Shown one piece after another: positions 39,864 through 49,384 of a DNA stretch of 64,000 nt. Made by a program: the position numbers and the translations under genes. The DNA is from Sinorhizobium fredii. GTDB lineage: Bacteria > Pseudomonadota > Alphaproteobacteria > Rhizobiales > Rhizobiaceae. Within the stretch, counting starts at the first letter, position 1; the number at the start of each line of letters is the position of its first letter. The notes beneath the pieces are model-generated. The model saw only the letters and a list, made by a program, of their open reading frames with translations, made no database searches and was not told where the DNA came from. Location of the stretch: positions 186,001-250,000 of the forward strand of contig NZ_CP024309.1 in the NCBI RefSeq assembly GCF_002944405.1, written 5' to 3'.

Positions 39864-41798
39864 ATGAGCAAGCTCGAAGAGATTCCGCAGCCGAAAGGCC
39901 TTCCTGTGCTTGGGCACATAACTTCAATCAATCCGCATGCACCCGTCCAGAGTCTAATACGCCTCTCGAAGGAGCTAGGTCCAATCTTCCGTCTGCAAAC
40001 CTTCGGACGCAACGTGATCATCGTCGGAAACCAGGAACTGACCGCGGAGCTCTGCGACGAGACCAGATTCTGCAAGGCGCTGCACCCGCCCCTTGCTGAG
40101 CTCAGAACGATTGGCAATGACGGCCTTTTCACCGCGGACAACAATGAATCGAACTGGGGCAAGGCACACCGGCTGCTGACGCCAGCCTTTGGCCCGCTCG
40201 GTCTGAAGAGCATGTTCAGCAAAATGGTCGACGTGGTCGACCAAATGCTGGTGCGATGGGAACGCTTCGGCTCGGATGCCGAAATCGACGTAGCCGACAA
40301 CATGACGCGCCTTGCGCTCGACACAATCGCGCTTTGTGCTTTCGACCACCGCTTCAACAGCTTCTACCGGAACGAGAGGCACTCCTTCGTAACGGCGATG
40401 GAAGGCGCCCTTAAGGAGGTGTCGCGCCGCGCCCTATTCCCGCCGGGCGCATCAAAGCTGATGTTTTTGCGTAACCGGCGTTTCAAGGCGCACACCCGGA
40501 CGCTCCGCGCATTGGCGGATGACTTGATCGATAAACGGCGACTTGATGCCCGGCTTGGTGAGCGCTCCGATCTTCTGGATATCATGCTGACGACTAAGGA
40601 CCAGGAGACGGGGGAGATGCTGAGCCGAGAAAACATCGGCTATCAGATGATCACTTTCCTGATCGCAGGCCATGAGACCACGAGCGGACTCCTCAGTTTC
40701 GCGACTTGGCTGCTGCTCAAGAACCCGGAGGAGCTATCGAGGTTGCAGGCCCATGTCGACGACGCTCTCGGCGGTGAGCCTCCGACAGCCCAGGATCTGG
40801 GCAAGCTCGATTGTGTCGAACAGGCGCTGATGGAGACCCTGCGGCTTTGGCCCACGGCTCCAGGTTTCGCGGTGCGTCCGACTGAGGATGCGATCCTCGC
40901 AGGCAGATACCGGCTGACGCCGAATGACATCCTGCTCATCCTTTTGCCTGTGCTTCACCGCGATCCAAGTGTTTGGGACGAGCCTGACGTATTTAGGCCG
41001 GCACGCTTCAAGTTCGATCATGCGAAAGAGGCGCTTCAACACGCCTGGAAACCCTTTGGCAACGGTCAGCGGGCCTGCCTCGGCCGAGGCTTCGCCATGC
41101 AAGAGGCAGTGCTGGTCATGGCGATGATGCTCCAGCGCTTCCACATCTCGTTGGTCGACGATAGCTATGAACTTGTTGTCGGCGAGACACTGACGATGAA
41201 GCCGATTGGTCTTCGCATAAGGGCGAAACGTCGACACTGGTCGGCGGGGATGCCGCGTCGCAGCGCTCCAGCCGCCTCCAAAGAGCAAGTGTTGAGAAGG
41301 GTGCCTCGTTCGATTGCCGACCGAGGGCCGGTGCTCATACTCTACGGCAGCAATACAGGCATGTCAGAATCGTGCGCGAAACGGATCGGAAGCGAGGCTG
41401 CGACACGGGGCTACACGCCGGTCGTCGCGCCGGCGGACGACTACTCCTTCGGAGTTCCAGTTGACATCCCCTTCGTCGTCGTTACGGCTTCCTACGAAGG
41501 GCTGCCGCCGAACAACGCGAGACGGTTCCTCGCCTGGGCTGAGAGCCTCCCGCCGGACACGCTCGCGGGCCGGCCTTTTGCGGTGTTCGGGTGCGGCAAC
41601 CGTCATTGGACGCAAACTTGGCAGGCGGTTCCGAAGCGCCTCGAAGCCGCCCTTGCCAGGGCAGGGGCAGTTCCTGTCGCCAAACGTGGAGAGGCGGACG
41701 CCGGGGGCAACGTGTTTGCCAGTTTCGACGCTTGGTCCGCTGCGTTGTGGGAGGCTCTTGCGGCCACCCTTGGAGGGAAGCTCGACGGGAAATCCTGA
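39864..41798 (+). CDS. CYP102-like P450 fused to flavodoxin domain, reductase half absent
   Basis: This 644-residue protein begins like P450 BM3: haem domain of ~460 residues with I-helix AGHETTSG, ExxR (ETLR) and haem loop FGNGQRACLG (Cys near residue 405). From residue ~488 an FMN-binding flavodoxin domain follows (LILYGSNTG, TASYEG, FGCGNRHW). In BM3-type enzymes a ~400-residue FAD/NADPH reductase completes the chain; here a stop comes right after the flavodoxin (GGKLDGKS), and I find no reductase remnant downstream. Fatty-acid hydroxylation is the family activity. Without its reductase it needs an external electron donor or is on the way to decay. GGAGGC precedes the ATG. Confidence 0.9.
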   Translation: MSKLEEIPQPKGLPVLGHITSINPHAPVQSLIRLSKELGPIFRLQTFGRNVIIVGNQELTAELCDETRFCKALHPPLAELRTIGNDGLFTADNNESNWGKAHRLLTPAFGPLGLKSMFSKMVDVVDQMLVRWERFGSDAEIDVADNMTRLALDTIALCAFDHRFNSFYRNERHSFVTAMEGALKEVSRRALFPPGASKLMFLRNRRFKAHTRTLRALADDLIDKRRLDARLGERSDLLDIMLTTKDQETGEMLSRENIGYQMITFLIAGHETTSGLLSFATWLLLKNPEELSRLQAHVDDALGGEPPTAQDLGKLDCVEQALMETLRLWPTAPGFAVRPTEDAILAGRYRLTPNDILLILLPVLHRDPSVWDEPDVFRPARFKFDHAKEALQHAWKPFGNGQRACLGRGFAMQEAVLVMAMMLQRFHISLVDDSYELVVGETLTMKPIGLRIRAKRRHWSAGMPRRSAPAASKEQVLRRVPRSIADRGPVLILYGSNTGMSESCAKRIGSEAATRGYTPVVAPADDYSFGVPVDIPFVVVTASYEGLPPNNARRFLAWAESLPPDTLAGRPFAVFGCGNRHWTQTWQAVPKRLEAALARAGAVPVAKRGEADAGGNVFASFDAWSAALWEALAATLGGKLDGKS

Positions 41799-41943
41799 AG
41801 GTTCGGGGGAGGGCGTGCGGCAGACTTAGGTAGGCGGTCGCCTGGCTTCACTACTCAACACAAGAAGCAGCTACTCTGGCTGCATCGGAAGGCGGGATGC
41901 CAGCTCGATCGGCGGCTACACGATTAGGAATTGGGATTTCAAC

Positions 41944-41973
41944 GGCGATACCCCAAACGGCGATACCCCAAAC
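41944..41973 (+). repeat. Two tandem copies of a 15-base unit
   Basis: The unit GGCGATACCCCAAAC occurs twice in direct succession with no mismatch, in non-coding DNA after the P450-flavodoxin gene. It is most likely a replication-slippage product. Confidence 0.8.
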
Positions 41974-42051
41974 CGCTCGACGCTCCATCACCTTCGATCG
42001 GGGCACCGTTCAAGCCGTCCACATTCCGATTTCGCATTCAACAAAGGTACT

Positions 42052-42348
42052 CTAGGTGAATACCGAGACAAAAACGGACAACCAGATCAAGACGACTCCC
42101 AACGCCAATGCTCGTCTGGCGGCTACAACCTTTTCCTCGCCATCGTCTGCAACGGGGGTCGTCACAATCCAGGGCACCGAGCCAAGCACTGCAAATCCGA
42201 CGAGCGCCAAAATCACAATGACAAGATCAGCGCTCCGCCAACCGCCGGGTTCATACAGCCCCCAGTAGCCAAGGAACGCCATTCCCACTGAGAACATGGT
42301 GGCGGAGGCGGAGCAAAGTCCCGCAACAGCACCTGATGGCGCACGCAT
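42052..42348 (-). CDS. Small membrane protein, hypothetical
   Basis: This 98-residue protein is nearly all membrane: about three spans (GAVAGLCSASATMFSVGMAF, ADLVIVILALVGFAVLG and LALGVVLIWLSVFVSV) joined by short loops. I chose the ATG at 42348 (MRAPSG...) because AAGGATAC lies upstream. I do not recognise the family. No neighbour suggests a role. Confidence 0.6.
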   Translation of the reverse strand: MRAPSGAVAGLCSASATMFSVGMAFLGYWGLYEPGGWRSADLVIVILALVGFAVLGSVPWIVTTPVADDGEEKVVAARRALALGVVLIWLSVFVSVFT

Positions 42349-43316
42349 GTTGTATCCTTTCCGTGCAGTCAATCCAACGGCGGTATTCGTGATGGCGCAA
42401 ACCGCATCTGCACATATGTCGCAGTGCGCCGTCTCGTCCTGATCGGGTGCTTCCACACACTTGATGCACGAGAGTCACGTACCCTGCGGACAAGTTCATT
42501 GATTCGGAATCGAAGTTCAACATCCTTGTAGGACGCAATCTTCCCGGCTGTCTAAAGGATGGGGACCCAGCGCCGCTGGCATGGTTGCATCGCTTGATGT
42601 TCCACGTTCTACCCCCACCACGGAGCTTAGCCAGGTGAAGGAACTTAGCCAGGTGAATTCGTGTTGGATCGAACGATGATCCGCTAAGATCAACAGCAAT
42701 ACCGCGGTCCCCTTTAGAGAACTGTGGCGAGGCGTGTACCGGTTCCGGCTCGATTACCGAGTTTTTCGCCTCGCACTCGCTCGGGCGGGGTAGCATGCTG
42801 GACTGCAGATGTGCTGGCTCGGCTGACACGGTCCCGAACCTTGGCTGTAGCAGATGCCGTCATGCTTCCATGTCCTCTACTGAGATCTTGGACATCCCTC
42901 GGCTTAGCTGTTTAAGCGAATGCACGGCGGTGGTCCGGTGTCTCAGCTGACGCAGCCTCTTTCATGTGCCGCCAGAAGCGCGGGGCAGTGCCGGTACGCG
43001 TTCTCGCGGGACGGCGTCATACGGCCGACGGAGCGGCGGCAACGCGCCATTCTCCTTGGCGGCCACCAACGCCGGAAAGATCAGCATATCTCGAAGGTGA
43101 CAACGCGATGCGGTTAAGTTCTATCATGGTCGAATTGCCGTCGGAGTCGGCGATAAATGCAGGGTTTCGGCGTCGAAATGCCCGATTTTGCAATAAATCG
43201 ATCAGGCGAATGTCGCAAAAAGGGGCTGATCGGATAACGTCTCGGGGTGTGGATCTGGCGAATTGCAGCTGAGGTTGGTTCGTGGGTCAGAAGGACGCAG
43301 TAGAGCAAGAGCGAAC
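42349..43316. other. No recognisable gene; contains a short tandem repeat
   Basis: Many short overlapping frames occur but none is convincing. CTTAGCCAGGTGAA occurs twice with an 18-base period at 42626-42657. The region looks like degraded DNA ahead of the EAL gene. Confidence 0.4.
42626..42657 (+). repeat. Two direct copies of CTTAGCCAGGTGAA, 18-base period
   Basis: Both 14-base copies are identical. It is the second slippage-type repeat within 700 bases, both with a period divisible by three, though no gene is apparent across either. Confidence 0.8.
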
Positions 43317-44117
43317 ATGATCTGCAATGAACTCGACAATATCGTACGTGCCGTCCTACAGACGGGGCAACTTGGTTTTTCAGTACAGCAAGTGAATTCC
43401 GTCAATGCACACCATGACGTTCTTTATTCCGAATGTCTGGCGAGACTTGTGAAGGCCGATGGCACGGTGATTACGGCCAGCGAATTTGTGCCTGCCCTCG
43501 AAGCATCGGGGTATGCACCTAAATTGGATGGCCATATGTTGAATTTGGCGGTCGATTGGTTGTCCAACAATGCAAATGGATCGCTCGGATGCAACATATC
43601 GACGTTGAGCTTCTCAGATTCAGAACCTCGCGCGATGCTCTACGATCAGCTCAATCAACACCGTTCGCTTGCCCCCCGACTGGTGTTGGAGATTACTGAG
43701 CGCTCGCCCATCGCTAAGTTGTCCCATACGGCGGAGTTCGTACAAGACATCCGGAGGTTAGGTTACAGAGTTGCAGTTGACGATTTCGGCGCCGGCTTCT
43801 CAACTCCCGAAGCCATCTTTTCGATGGCTGTCGACATCGTCAAGGTTGACTCGTTTTTCGCACAATCGAGTAGTCGTCCAGATGCGGACCGATTGTTGCA
43901 CCACATGGTGGGGTTAGCGTCCTGCGTGGCGCCGTCGATCGTCGTTGAAGGGGTCGAGACTTACAACCAGCTTACGCTAGCAAGAGCGGCTGGCGCCACT
44001 CACGTGCAGGGATATCTCCTTTCAGAGCCAACCCTGTCTCCCATACATCCGGGGTTGGCACGCTCCGCCGGTATGGACATTGGAGAATCTACACGAAACG
44101 CAACAACTACCTCGTAA
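43317..44117 (+). CDS. Stand-alone EAL-domain protein (c-di-GMP phosphodiesterase)
   Basis: This 266-residue protein is a single EAL domain. The signature motif reads ECL rather than EAL (near residue 38). Other metal and substrate residues appear present: Asn in GCNIST, Glu in LEITER, the DDFGAG pair, Lys in VKVDSFF, Glu in VEGVET and Gln in VQGYLLSEP. It should bind and probably hydrolyse c-di-GMP. No sensory or GGDEF domain is attached. The ATG at 43317 follows GAGCGAAC; the frame is open 18 codons upstream. No neighbouring gene indicates the process controlled. Confidence 0.88.
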   Translation: MICNELDNIVRAVLQTGQLGFSVQQVNSVNAHHDVLYSECLARLVKADGTVITASEFVPALEASGYAPKLDGHMLNLAVDWLSNNANGSLGCNISTLSFSDSEPRAMLYDQLNQHRSLAPRLVLEITERSPIAKLSHTAEFVQDIRRLGYRVAVDDFGAGFSTPEAIFSMAVDIVKVDSFFAQSSSRPDADRLLHHMVGLASCVAPSIVVEGVETYNQLTLARAAGATHVQGYLLSEPTLSPIHPGLARSAGMDIGESTRNATTTS

Positions 44118-44523
44118 AACGATACGGGATTGCCCGCAACTGACCGCTTCGGACTCTCAACGAGCGAGATCTGGGAGGGGCATCACGAACGGTCGGTCGC
44201 CTAGAATGTCTACAGCCTTCCCCAGAACGCTTGATATCGAGGCCCGTGGGATTCGGGCTGCTGCCCCTTCTCCGGGCGGTCTATAAGAACAGCCCTGGGT
44301 GTCGAAGCCGATGCGATCAAGAACCTTATCGTGCAAGAAGTCCTCGATAGGGACGAGTTTCCGGCAGCGGCTTCCGAGGACGATGACAGACTATTTCAGG
44401 CCACTTGGACCGATGAAAGCGGTAAAAAGCATGTTCGATTCCAATCGGCGCAAAGCGCTCACACTCGCCTTAAATGCGATCTGCGGTTTACAATGCCAAT
44501 CAGGGATTGATTCGGGGCATCCG
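44118..44523 (+). other. Fragment of an unidentified protein and undefined DNA
   Basis: A plus-strand frame from about 44285 to 44510 reads TALGVEADAIKNLIVQEVLD and later RLFQATWTDESGKKHVRF, then stops. It looks protein-like and lacks a start, so it is probably the tail of a lost gene next to the defence remnant. I cannot name it. Confidence 0.4.
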
Positions 44524-44742
44524 GTGACAGAGGTCGACAAGAAACGTGAAGCAACGGCTTCAATTAGGGGCTATTTCTATCAGCTTGATGCAGCTTTGTT
44601 GGATATCCTCAGCGCTGGCCTGGACGATAAGATCGTCATCGAAGGGATTGAGGACTTCGACCGATACACAGACGAAGGTGTTGTCTACAGCCAGGTGAAA
44701 TATTATGCGGAGCAAACACTTACTGATTCAGTGCTCCGCGAT
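44524..44742 (+). pseudogene. DUF4297-type nuclease, N-terminal remnant (antiphage DUF4297-HerA system)
   Basis: From a GTG at 44524 the frame reads TEVDKKREATASIRGYFYQL, then IEGIEDFDRYTDEG and YSQVKYY, the pattern of the DUF4297/Cap4-like PD-(D/E)xK nuclease start (E-D...QxK). After LTDSVLRD the reading jumps to the start of a HerA ATPase in another frame, so most of the nuclease (normally several hundred residues) has been deleted. DUF4297-HerA pairs are a known abortive-infection defence. It is non-functional here. Confidence 0.7.
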
Positions 44743-45070
44743 ATGCCGAGGTTGTGGCCGTTTATCCAAACAAGGTTCGGGTGGCCGTCGATGATCTTAT
44801 TAACTTCCAAGCAGCGGGCGAATCGCTCCGCGTTGGCTCATTTCTAAAGGTGTCGGACAACGACAACGTTTCTCTCATTTGCATCATCGAGAGTTTTTCT
44901 ATCGAGATGAAAGAGGTGAAAGCCGACAGTGGCGGTGACTACAGGAAGCTTTGCTGCGGCAGATTGTTACCATCGCCAAAAAGATCAGCAACCCTAAGGT
45001 CGAAAAGGTCAATTTCGACAGTCCCCTTCCATATGAGATCGATCATGTCGCGAAGGCGTTCAGAAATCTC
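44743..45070 (+). pseudogene. HerA-type ATPase, N-terminal remnant
   Basis: The frame reads AEVVAVYPNKVRVAVDDL and SFLKVSDNDNVSLICIIE, matching the N-terminal beta-barrel of HerA/DUF87 ATPases that accompany DUF4297 or SIR2 in defence systems. After residue ~65 it shifts frame (IVTIAKKISNPKVEKVNFDS) and is then cut by an IS66 transposase fragment. No Walker motifs remain. Confidence 0.6.
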
Positions 45071-45386
45071 ACTGAAGCGCTGGTCTGCCTTCACCCTCTT
45101 CCTCGACGACGGGCGTGTCTGTCTCTCGAACAATGCCGCCGAACGCGCCTTGCGCGGCATAGCGCTGGGCAGGAAATCCTGATTGTTCGCCGGATCGGAC
45201 CGCGGTGGCCAGCGCGCCGCCGCTATGTACAGCTTGATTGTCTCGGCGAAGATGAACGAGGTCGATCCGCAAGCCTGGCTCGCCGACGTGCTTCACCGCA
45301 TTGCCGGTCCGGCGCATCGGCTCGATGAGCTCTTGCCCTGGAACTGGAAGAGCGCGTCGCCGGCGGCACACAAGCCGGCAGCCTGA
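45071..45386 (+). pseudogene. IS66-family transposase TnpC, C-terminal fragment
   Basis: The frame reads FLDDGRVCLSNNAAERALRG then, in the same frame after a TGA at 45180, LFAGSDRGGQRAAAMYSLI and LDELLPWNW, the highly conserved IS66 TnpC end. The TGA replaces the Trp codon usual in GRKSW, so it is a nonsense mutation. The N-terminal two thirds are missing. Confidence 0.88.
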
Positions 45387-45388
45387 AG

Positions 45389-45972
45389 ATGCCGGCTTCT
45401 CTGGTACGCCTGAAGGTCACCCTCGATCACGTCGAACCGACGGTGATGCGGCGCGTTGTGGTGCCGTTCCGCATCAAGCTCCATCGCCTTCACGAGGTGC
45501 TGCAGGTGGCGATGGGCTGGAGCAACAGCCACCTTTACGAATTCCGCATCCGCGACGTCGGCTTTGGTCTGGCTGATCAGGACTGGGGAGATGGCCCGCT
45601 CGATGCGCGCAAGATCTCGCTGCTGGCGGCAGTCGAAGACATCGGCGCGAAATCGTTCAAGTACCTTTACGACTTCGGCGATGGCTGGACGCACAGCATC
45701 AAGATCGAGCGCACCTTCCCGTTGTCGGTCTCGCGGAGCCCATGCTCCTCGAAGCAGCCGGACGTTGCCCTCCCGAGGACATCGGCGGGCCATGGGGCTA
45801 TCAGGAGTTCCGCGAGGCTCTCGCCGATCCGACCCACGAGCGGCACGCCGAGCTCGTCGAATCGGGGGGCAGCAACGAATACGATCCGGACCAGGGCAAC
45901 TTCGCCGAGCTCAACAAAGCCGTCGATGATCTGGCGGCAAAGTGGGCCCGCAAATCACGCCCAAAAAATCTG
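45389..45972 (+). pseudogene. Plasmid pRiA4b ORF-3-like protein, frameshifted
   Basis: The first ~110 codons read VRLKVTLDHVEPTVMRRVVV, GWSNSHLYEF and YLYDFGDGWTHSI, hallmarks of the pRiA4b ORF-3 family often carried with IS66 elements. A frameshift near 45725 moves the continuation (GRCPPEDIGGPWGY..., NEYDPDQGNFAELNKAV) into another frame. Function of the family is unclear. Together with the TnpC piece it forms one decayed IS66-like unit. Confidence 0.82.
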
Positions 45973-46140
45973 AACGTCTTCAGCCTGCGGTCTTTGCCGG
46001 ATGCTTACCGCCGGAGCATCGGCGCTTTCATCGATATCGTTTACAAGGCGCAGCGCCTGCACTCGGCGCTCGACTATCTCACGCCGGAGGAATACGAACA
46101 GAAGCATTCAGGTGGACGACGGATGGAAAAGGCGGCATAG
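45973..46140 (+). pseudogene. IS3-family transposase OrfB, C-terminal fragment
   Basis: The frame ends ...IDIVYKAQRLHSALDYLTPE and EYEQKHSGG before a stop at 46140, the usual end of an IS3 OrfB integrase. It is joined in frame to the tail of the pRiA4b-like protein, showing deletion between two IS elements. It marks the left border of the accessory island. Confidence 0.85.
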
Positions 46141-46311
46141 CTGAACACGGGGCGGTGTCCGCGATTTTCCTTGTCTCAATCTGAGGGTGCACTCCACGAA
46201 CGTCCGCGACTTAGCGGAATCCTGTCCGGCTTTTGCGAAATGCGCACCAAGTGGCCAAATTGAATAGTCGAAGCAAACGTAGTCGTCGCGCTTCTATCTA
46301 ACTGCCCGTCA

Positions 46312-47421
46312 TCAGTCCCGGGATCGCCTCTCATCGAAACGCAGGCGCTCACAAAGGCTAAAGCCTAACGGCTGCAGCCCTCTAGGCAGGCGCAGGGTGA
46401 ACTCTTCGCCTTGATCTATTGAAAAAGCAATGCCGTAAGACAGCCTTCTCGTCGTTATGCCTTTAAACTCTTCGCCTTCAAACAACGCGGTCAGGAGACC
46501 AAGCACGCCTGGCGAAAACATTAGAGCCGCTGCTTCGATCTCAGCCAACACGGCATCGAAGCTCTTCGCGGCCTCAGCCATACTCCTTGCGGCGCCGCTC
46601 GGTTGGGACACTCGAAGCGTGCCCAAGAGTGTGATCGCTTGTGAATGCAGATTGTTGGCAATTGCCTGGAGACGCGGAGCCATCTTGAGGTTAGATCGAA
46701 AGAGCGTTGGCGCTGGGCAGCGAAGGACAGATTTTGTTGTCTCCTCCCAGATTTCACGGCTCTGAGATTCAACCATCTCTCGCTTCAATCGATTGCGTTC
46801 CGAAGATGGCCATCGCTGTTGAACGCTCGCCCCGTACTCCTCACAAGCCTTTTCTTTCATCAGGCGTTCGGCCCTATGATCACGCACGCGATAGGTAGCA
46901 GTCATCCAGGTGTCCCGGGACCCGGAGGCATTTCGGAAGGCAGAGAGAACAGCAGGCGGCAGATGCTGTACCTGGCGGCGAAGCTCATCGAATGCAGAAA
47001 CAGAGGGTGAGGTGATGACAACCTCGATGTCCGCCCGCGCCTCTAGCATCCTCCGGGAAATGTCATCGAGCCAACGCAAATTGGATTGCCGCTCGACGCT
47101 CTTGGATACGCTTTTCGCGAAGGCTTCCCAGTTGAGGCCGTAGTGTTCTGCGGCACAGTCCTTGCCGATTAAATAGTGAAGACCGCTACCATCCTTGAGC
47201 ACAAACCCCTTCTGATGTTTATGACCAAAGGAGCAGACAACCACCTCGCCTGACCTGTACTGTGCAACAAACTCCATATCCTGGTCGCGGGGTGGCGGGT
47301 TCTCGGCTAAGCTTCCCAAGTTGTGGGGATCATCCGTCACAAGCACCCTATCACGCAGCTCGGCATCGCTATACTGACGGACAAAAAGCTTGCCCGAGTA
47401 TGCTTCCTTCACCTTGGCCAT
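46312..47421 (-). CDS. Hypothetical protein, 369 residues
   Basis: I do not recognise the family. The N-terminal ~110 residues contain VVVCSFGHKHQKGFVLKDG and LIGKDCAAEHYG, where His and Cys residues could form a small metal site. The rest is helical and basic. No signal peptide or membrane span is visible. The start ATG (MAKVKEAYSG) is preceded by GGAAGGACAG. It is the first of several minus-strand hypothetical genes of the island, separated by 173 bases from the DUF5623-like gene. Confidence 0.7.
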   Translation of the reverse strand: MAKVKEAYSGKLFVRQYSDAELRDRVLVTDDPHNLGSLAENPPPRDQDMEFVAQYRSGEVVVCSFGHKHQKGFVLKDGSGLHYLIGKDCAAEHYGLNWEAFAKSVSKSVERQSNLRWLDDISRRMLEARADIEVVITSPSVSAFDELRRQVQHLPPAVLSAFRNASGSRDTWMTATYRVRDHRAERLMKEKACEEYGASVQQRWPSSERNRLKREMVESQSREIWEETTKSVLRCPAPTLFRSNLKMAPRLQAIANNLHSQAITLLGTLRVSQPSGAARSMAEAAKSFDAVLAEIEAAALMFSPGVLGLLTALFEGEEFKGITTRRLSYGIAFSIDQGEEFTLRLPRGLQPLGFSLCERLRFDERRSRD

Positions 47422-47594
47422 TCGCTGTCCTTCCGCGAATCAGTGATTGCATTAGAATAACATTTTCACCGATGGGCTGAAGACGAATTGAGAACTTTCC
47501 ATGAACATTGCGTGCTCGGAACACCTGTCCAAAACGGAAGTCGCGGTCCTGCGCCCGACTCAAGATCATCACTTGAGGCGAGCGGTCGCCGCGA

Positions 47595-48890
47595 TTACCA
47601 GGTGGTCAGCGATTTGATCGCAAGGTCGAGCTTTTTGGCAAGAGCACGGACCGGCTGGCAGTCGGGATATTCTTTGGCGATGATTGCCTGGGCTTCCTGC
47701 AGTCGGGAGATATGAAGTGCCCGGCCTGCGATACCATACTCTTCGGCAGGCACTTCGCTGCGTTCGCGGTAATAGAGGTCAAAAAAGACCTCGTCCGACA
47801 GCGACTTCTCATCGTGTTCGTGCTGAACCCAGTTGTCGAGTTCGGACCTCACTGAACCGAGGCGATTGGCAACACCAAGCCGATGCCGGTTAGCGCTCAA
47901 CACATCTTTCAGCAACGTCCCAACCCGTCGATGCTTCTCCACCGGCATCTTGGCTTTCGGACGTCGCCCAGAACCCATGACCATCTGGTATTCGACAGTG
48001 GTGGCCGATCCCCTTGGCCTGCGCTCTTGCCTGGGCTTCAGCGCCTTTGCTTTTGCTTGCTGGATTTCGGCTGGGGAGCGGAAATATTCTCCAGCTGGCG
48101 GTACGATCCGCTTGCAGTTTTCGGGCACAATTGGCGCTGCAGCTTTTTCGAGCGCTGTCACAAGGGGCTCAACGGGCATCCCAGTTTTCGGATCGGACAG
48201 GAGGTAAAGCTCGCAGCCGCCCTCGGGGAAGTACATTCCTGCCCATCGAGGCTTCGCGAGTTGCCATCCGTTACGCTTTGCCCATGAGGCCCGTTCTTGT
48301 TGCTGCTTCTGTACCGATGCAGCATAGGGTTCGTCGGCGAAGATGTATCGTTTGGGGGCCGGTTCGAACCAACTACTGACGTGATCCCGGCCAGGAATAC
48401 GCCTGCCTTCTAGCGAAGACGGCATGCTCTTAGAGGACGGTTTCAATCCGGTAGCGGCCATAAACTGCAAAGTTCGAGCCGCTTGGCACGCCATACTGAC
48501 CGCGTTGTCCGCACTTTCAGGATTTATCTGGCAGTAGATGAAATCTGAGGCCCACCGCTTGAAGTTCCAGAGACCACGAGCCTTCTTGTATTGCCGTGCC
48601 GGAATGATCCCATCGAGTGGCATGGGTAGGGATGCCTCAATGATCTCTGTTCCATGCTTGTCGGTCTTTGGGTCTCGCCAGAAGACGCTGATGAACGTTG
48701 AGAACGTAGGCGAGGCGGCAGCCGTAGACGACCGTAGCACCCGCAAGGCGTGCGAAAAATTCGAGTAACCGGCGACAACAGCGGCTTTATCGAGCGCCAT
48801 TGTATGGGTTACGCCTTTGAGGCCAGAAATGGATTTCGCGAGGCGCTTGATGCCTGGAATTGTGCTAGGGCGAATGTCTGCTGTCGACAT
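47595..48890 (-). CDS. DUF5623-like hypothetical protein
   Basis: This 431-residue protein has an N-terminal segment IKRLAKSISGLKGVTHTMAL ... AAVVAGYSNFSHAL, which resembles the start of DUF5623 proteins (a helical, possibly DNA-associated module of plasmid genes). The middle is rich in Lys and Arg and includes a likely disordered linker (QQAKAKALKPRQERRPRG). The C-terminal 60 residues (ARALHISRLQEAQAIIAKEY...) repeat the same kind of helical motif. Function unknown. Confidence 0.65.
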   Translation of the reverse strand: MSTADIRPSTIPGIKRLAKSISGLKGVTHTMALDKAAVVAGYSNFSHALRVLRSSTAAASPTFSTFISVFWRDPKTDKHGTEIIEASLPMPLDGIIPARQYKKARGLWNFKRWASDFIYCQINPESADNAVSMACQAARTLQFMAATGLKPSSKSMPSSLEGRRIPGRDHVSSWFEPAPKRYIFADEPYAASVQKQQQERASWAKRNGWQLAKPRWAGMYFPEGGCELYLLSDPKTGMPVEPLVTALEKAAAPIVPENCKRIVPPAGEYFRSPAEIQQAKAKALKPRQERRPRGSATTVEYQMVMGSGRRPKAKMPVEKHRRVGTLLKDVLSANRHRLGVANRLGSVRSELDNWVQHEHDEKSLSDEVFFDLYYRERSEVPAEEYGIAGRALHISRLQEAQAIIAKEYPDCQPVRALAKKLDLAIKSLTTW

Positions 48891-49384
48891 GTTTTTCTCC
48901 CGGACCCGTTCGAAGCGTCACCCGTCCACCACTTCACGAGCCCGAACAAAAACATGATCGGGTTCGACATTCTGGAAGGCAGTGCTGTCAACAGCTTCGC
49001 AACTGACGGGCGGCGTGCTCCTGCCGGGAGCAGGAGCAACATACGAGCGATTCGCTCGAACGACAAGATGCGGAACTCATAGGGAACGGTGGAAACGGAC
49101 GAGAGTCGCGTCTGATAAATCGTCCGAAGGATACATCAAAGTCTTGTAAGGGCTCATCACCAAAGCATTGTGAATGACCGGCGCGAGGTCACACGGACTT
49201 GATGGGCCGTGCTTTGGCCCGCCCGGCCCATGCGTAACGGTTACCCACCCGGGTTGGTTTATCTCTAAGCATACCGTGCTCCTCATGTTGATTGCCAAGT
49301 CGAGGCTGAAGAATTCGGTCGATAATGCAATGAAGTCGGTTCAGCAGCAAGAAGCCATGTCTCCGAGAATCGTCCGATTGCCCG
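48891..49384. other. No confident gene
   Basis: A minus-strand frame at 49077-49298 (MAINMRSTVCLEINQPGWVT...) has natural-looking composition over 73 codons but begins at a TTG and lacks a ribosome site; the ATG four codons in is no better. I leave it as a possible small gene. Confidence 0.35.

Noticed and set aside
44743..44847. Extension of the DUF4297 frame beyond LTDSVLRD (MPRLWPFIQTRF...)
   Set aside because: The same bases in another frame encode the HerA N-terminus, so this part is an off-frame artefact after a deletion.
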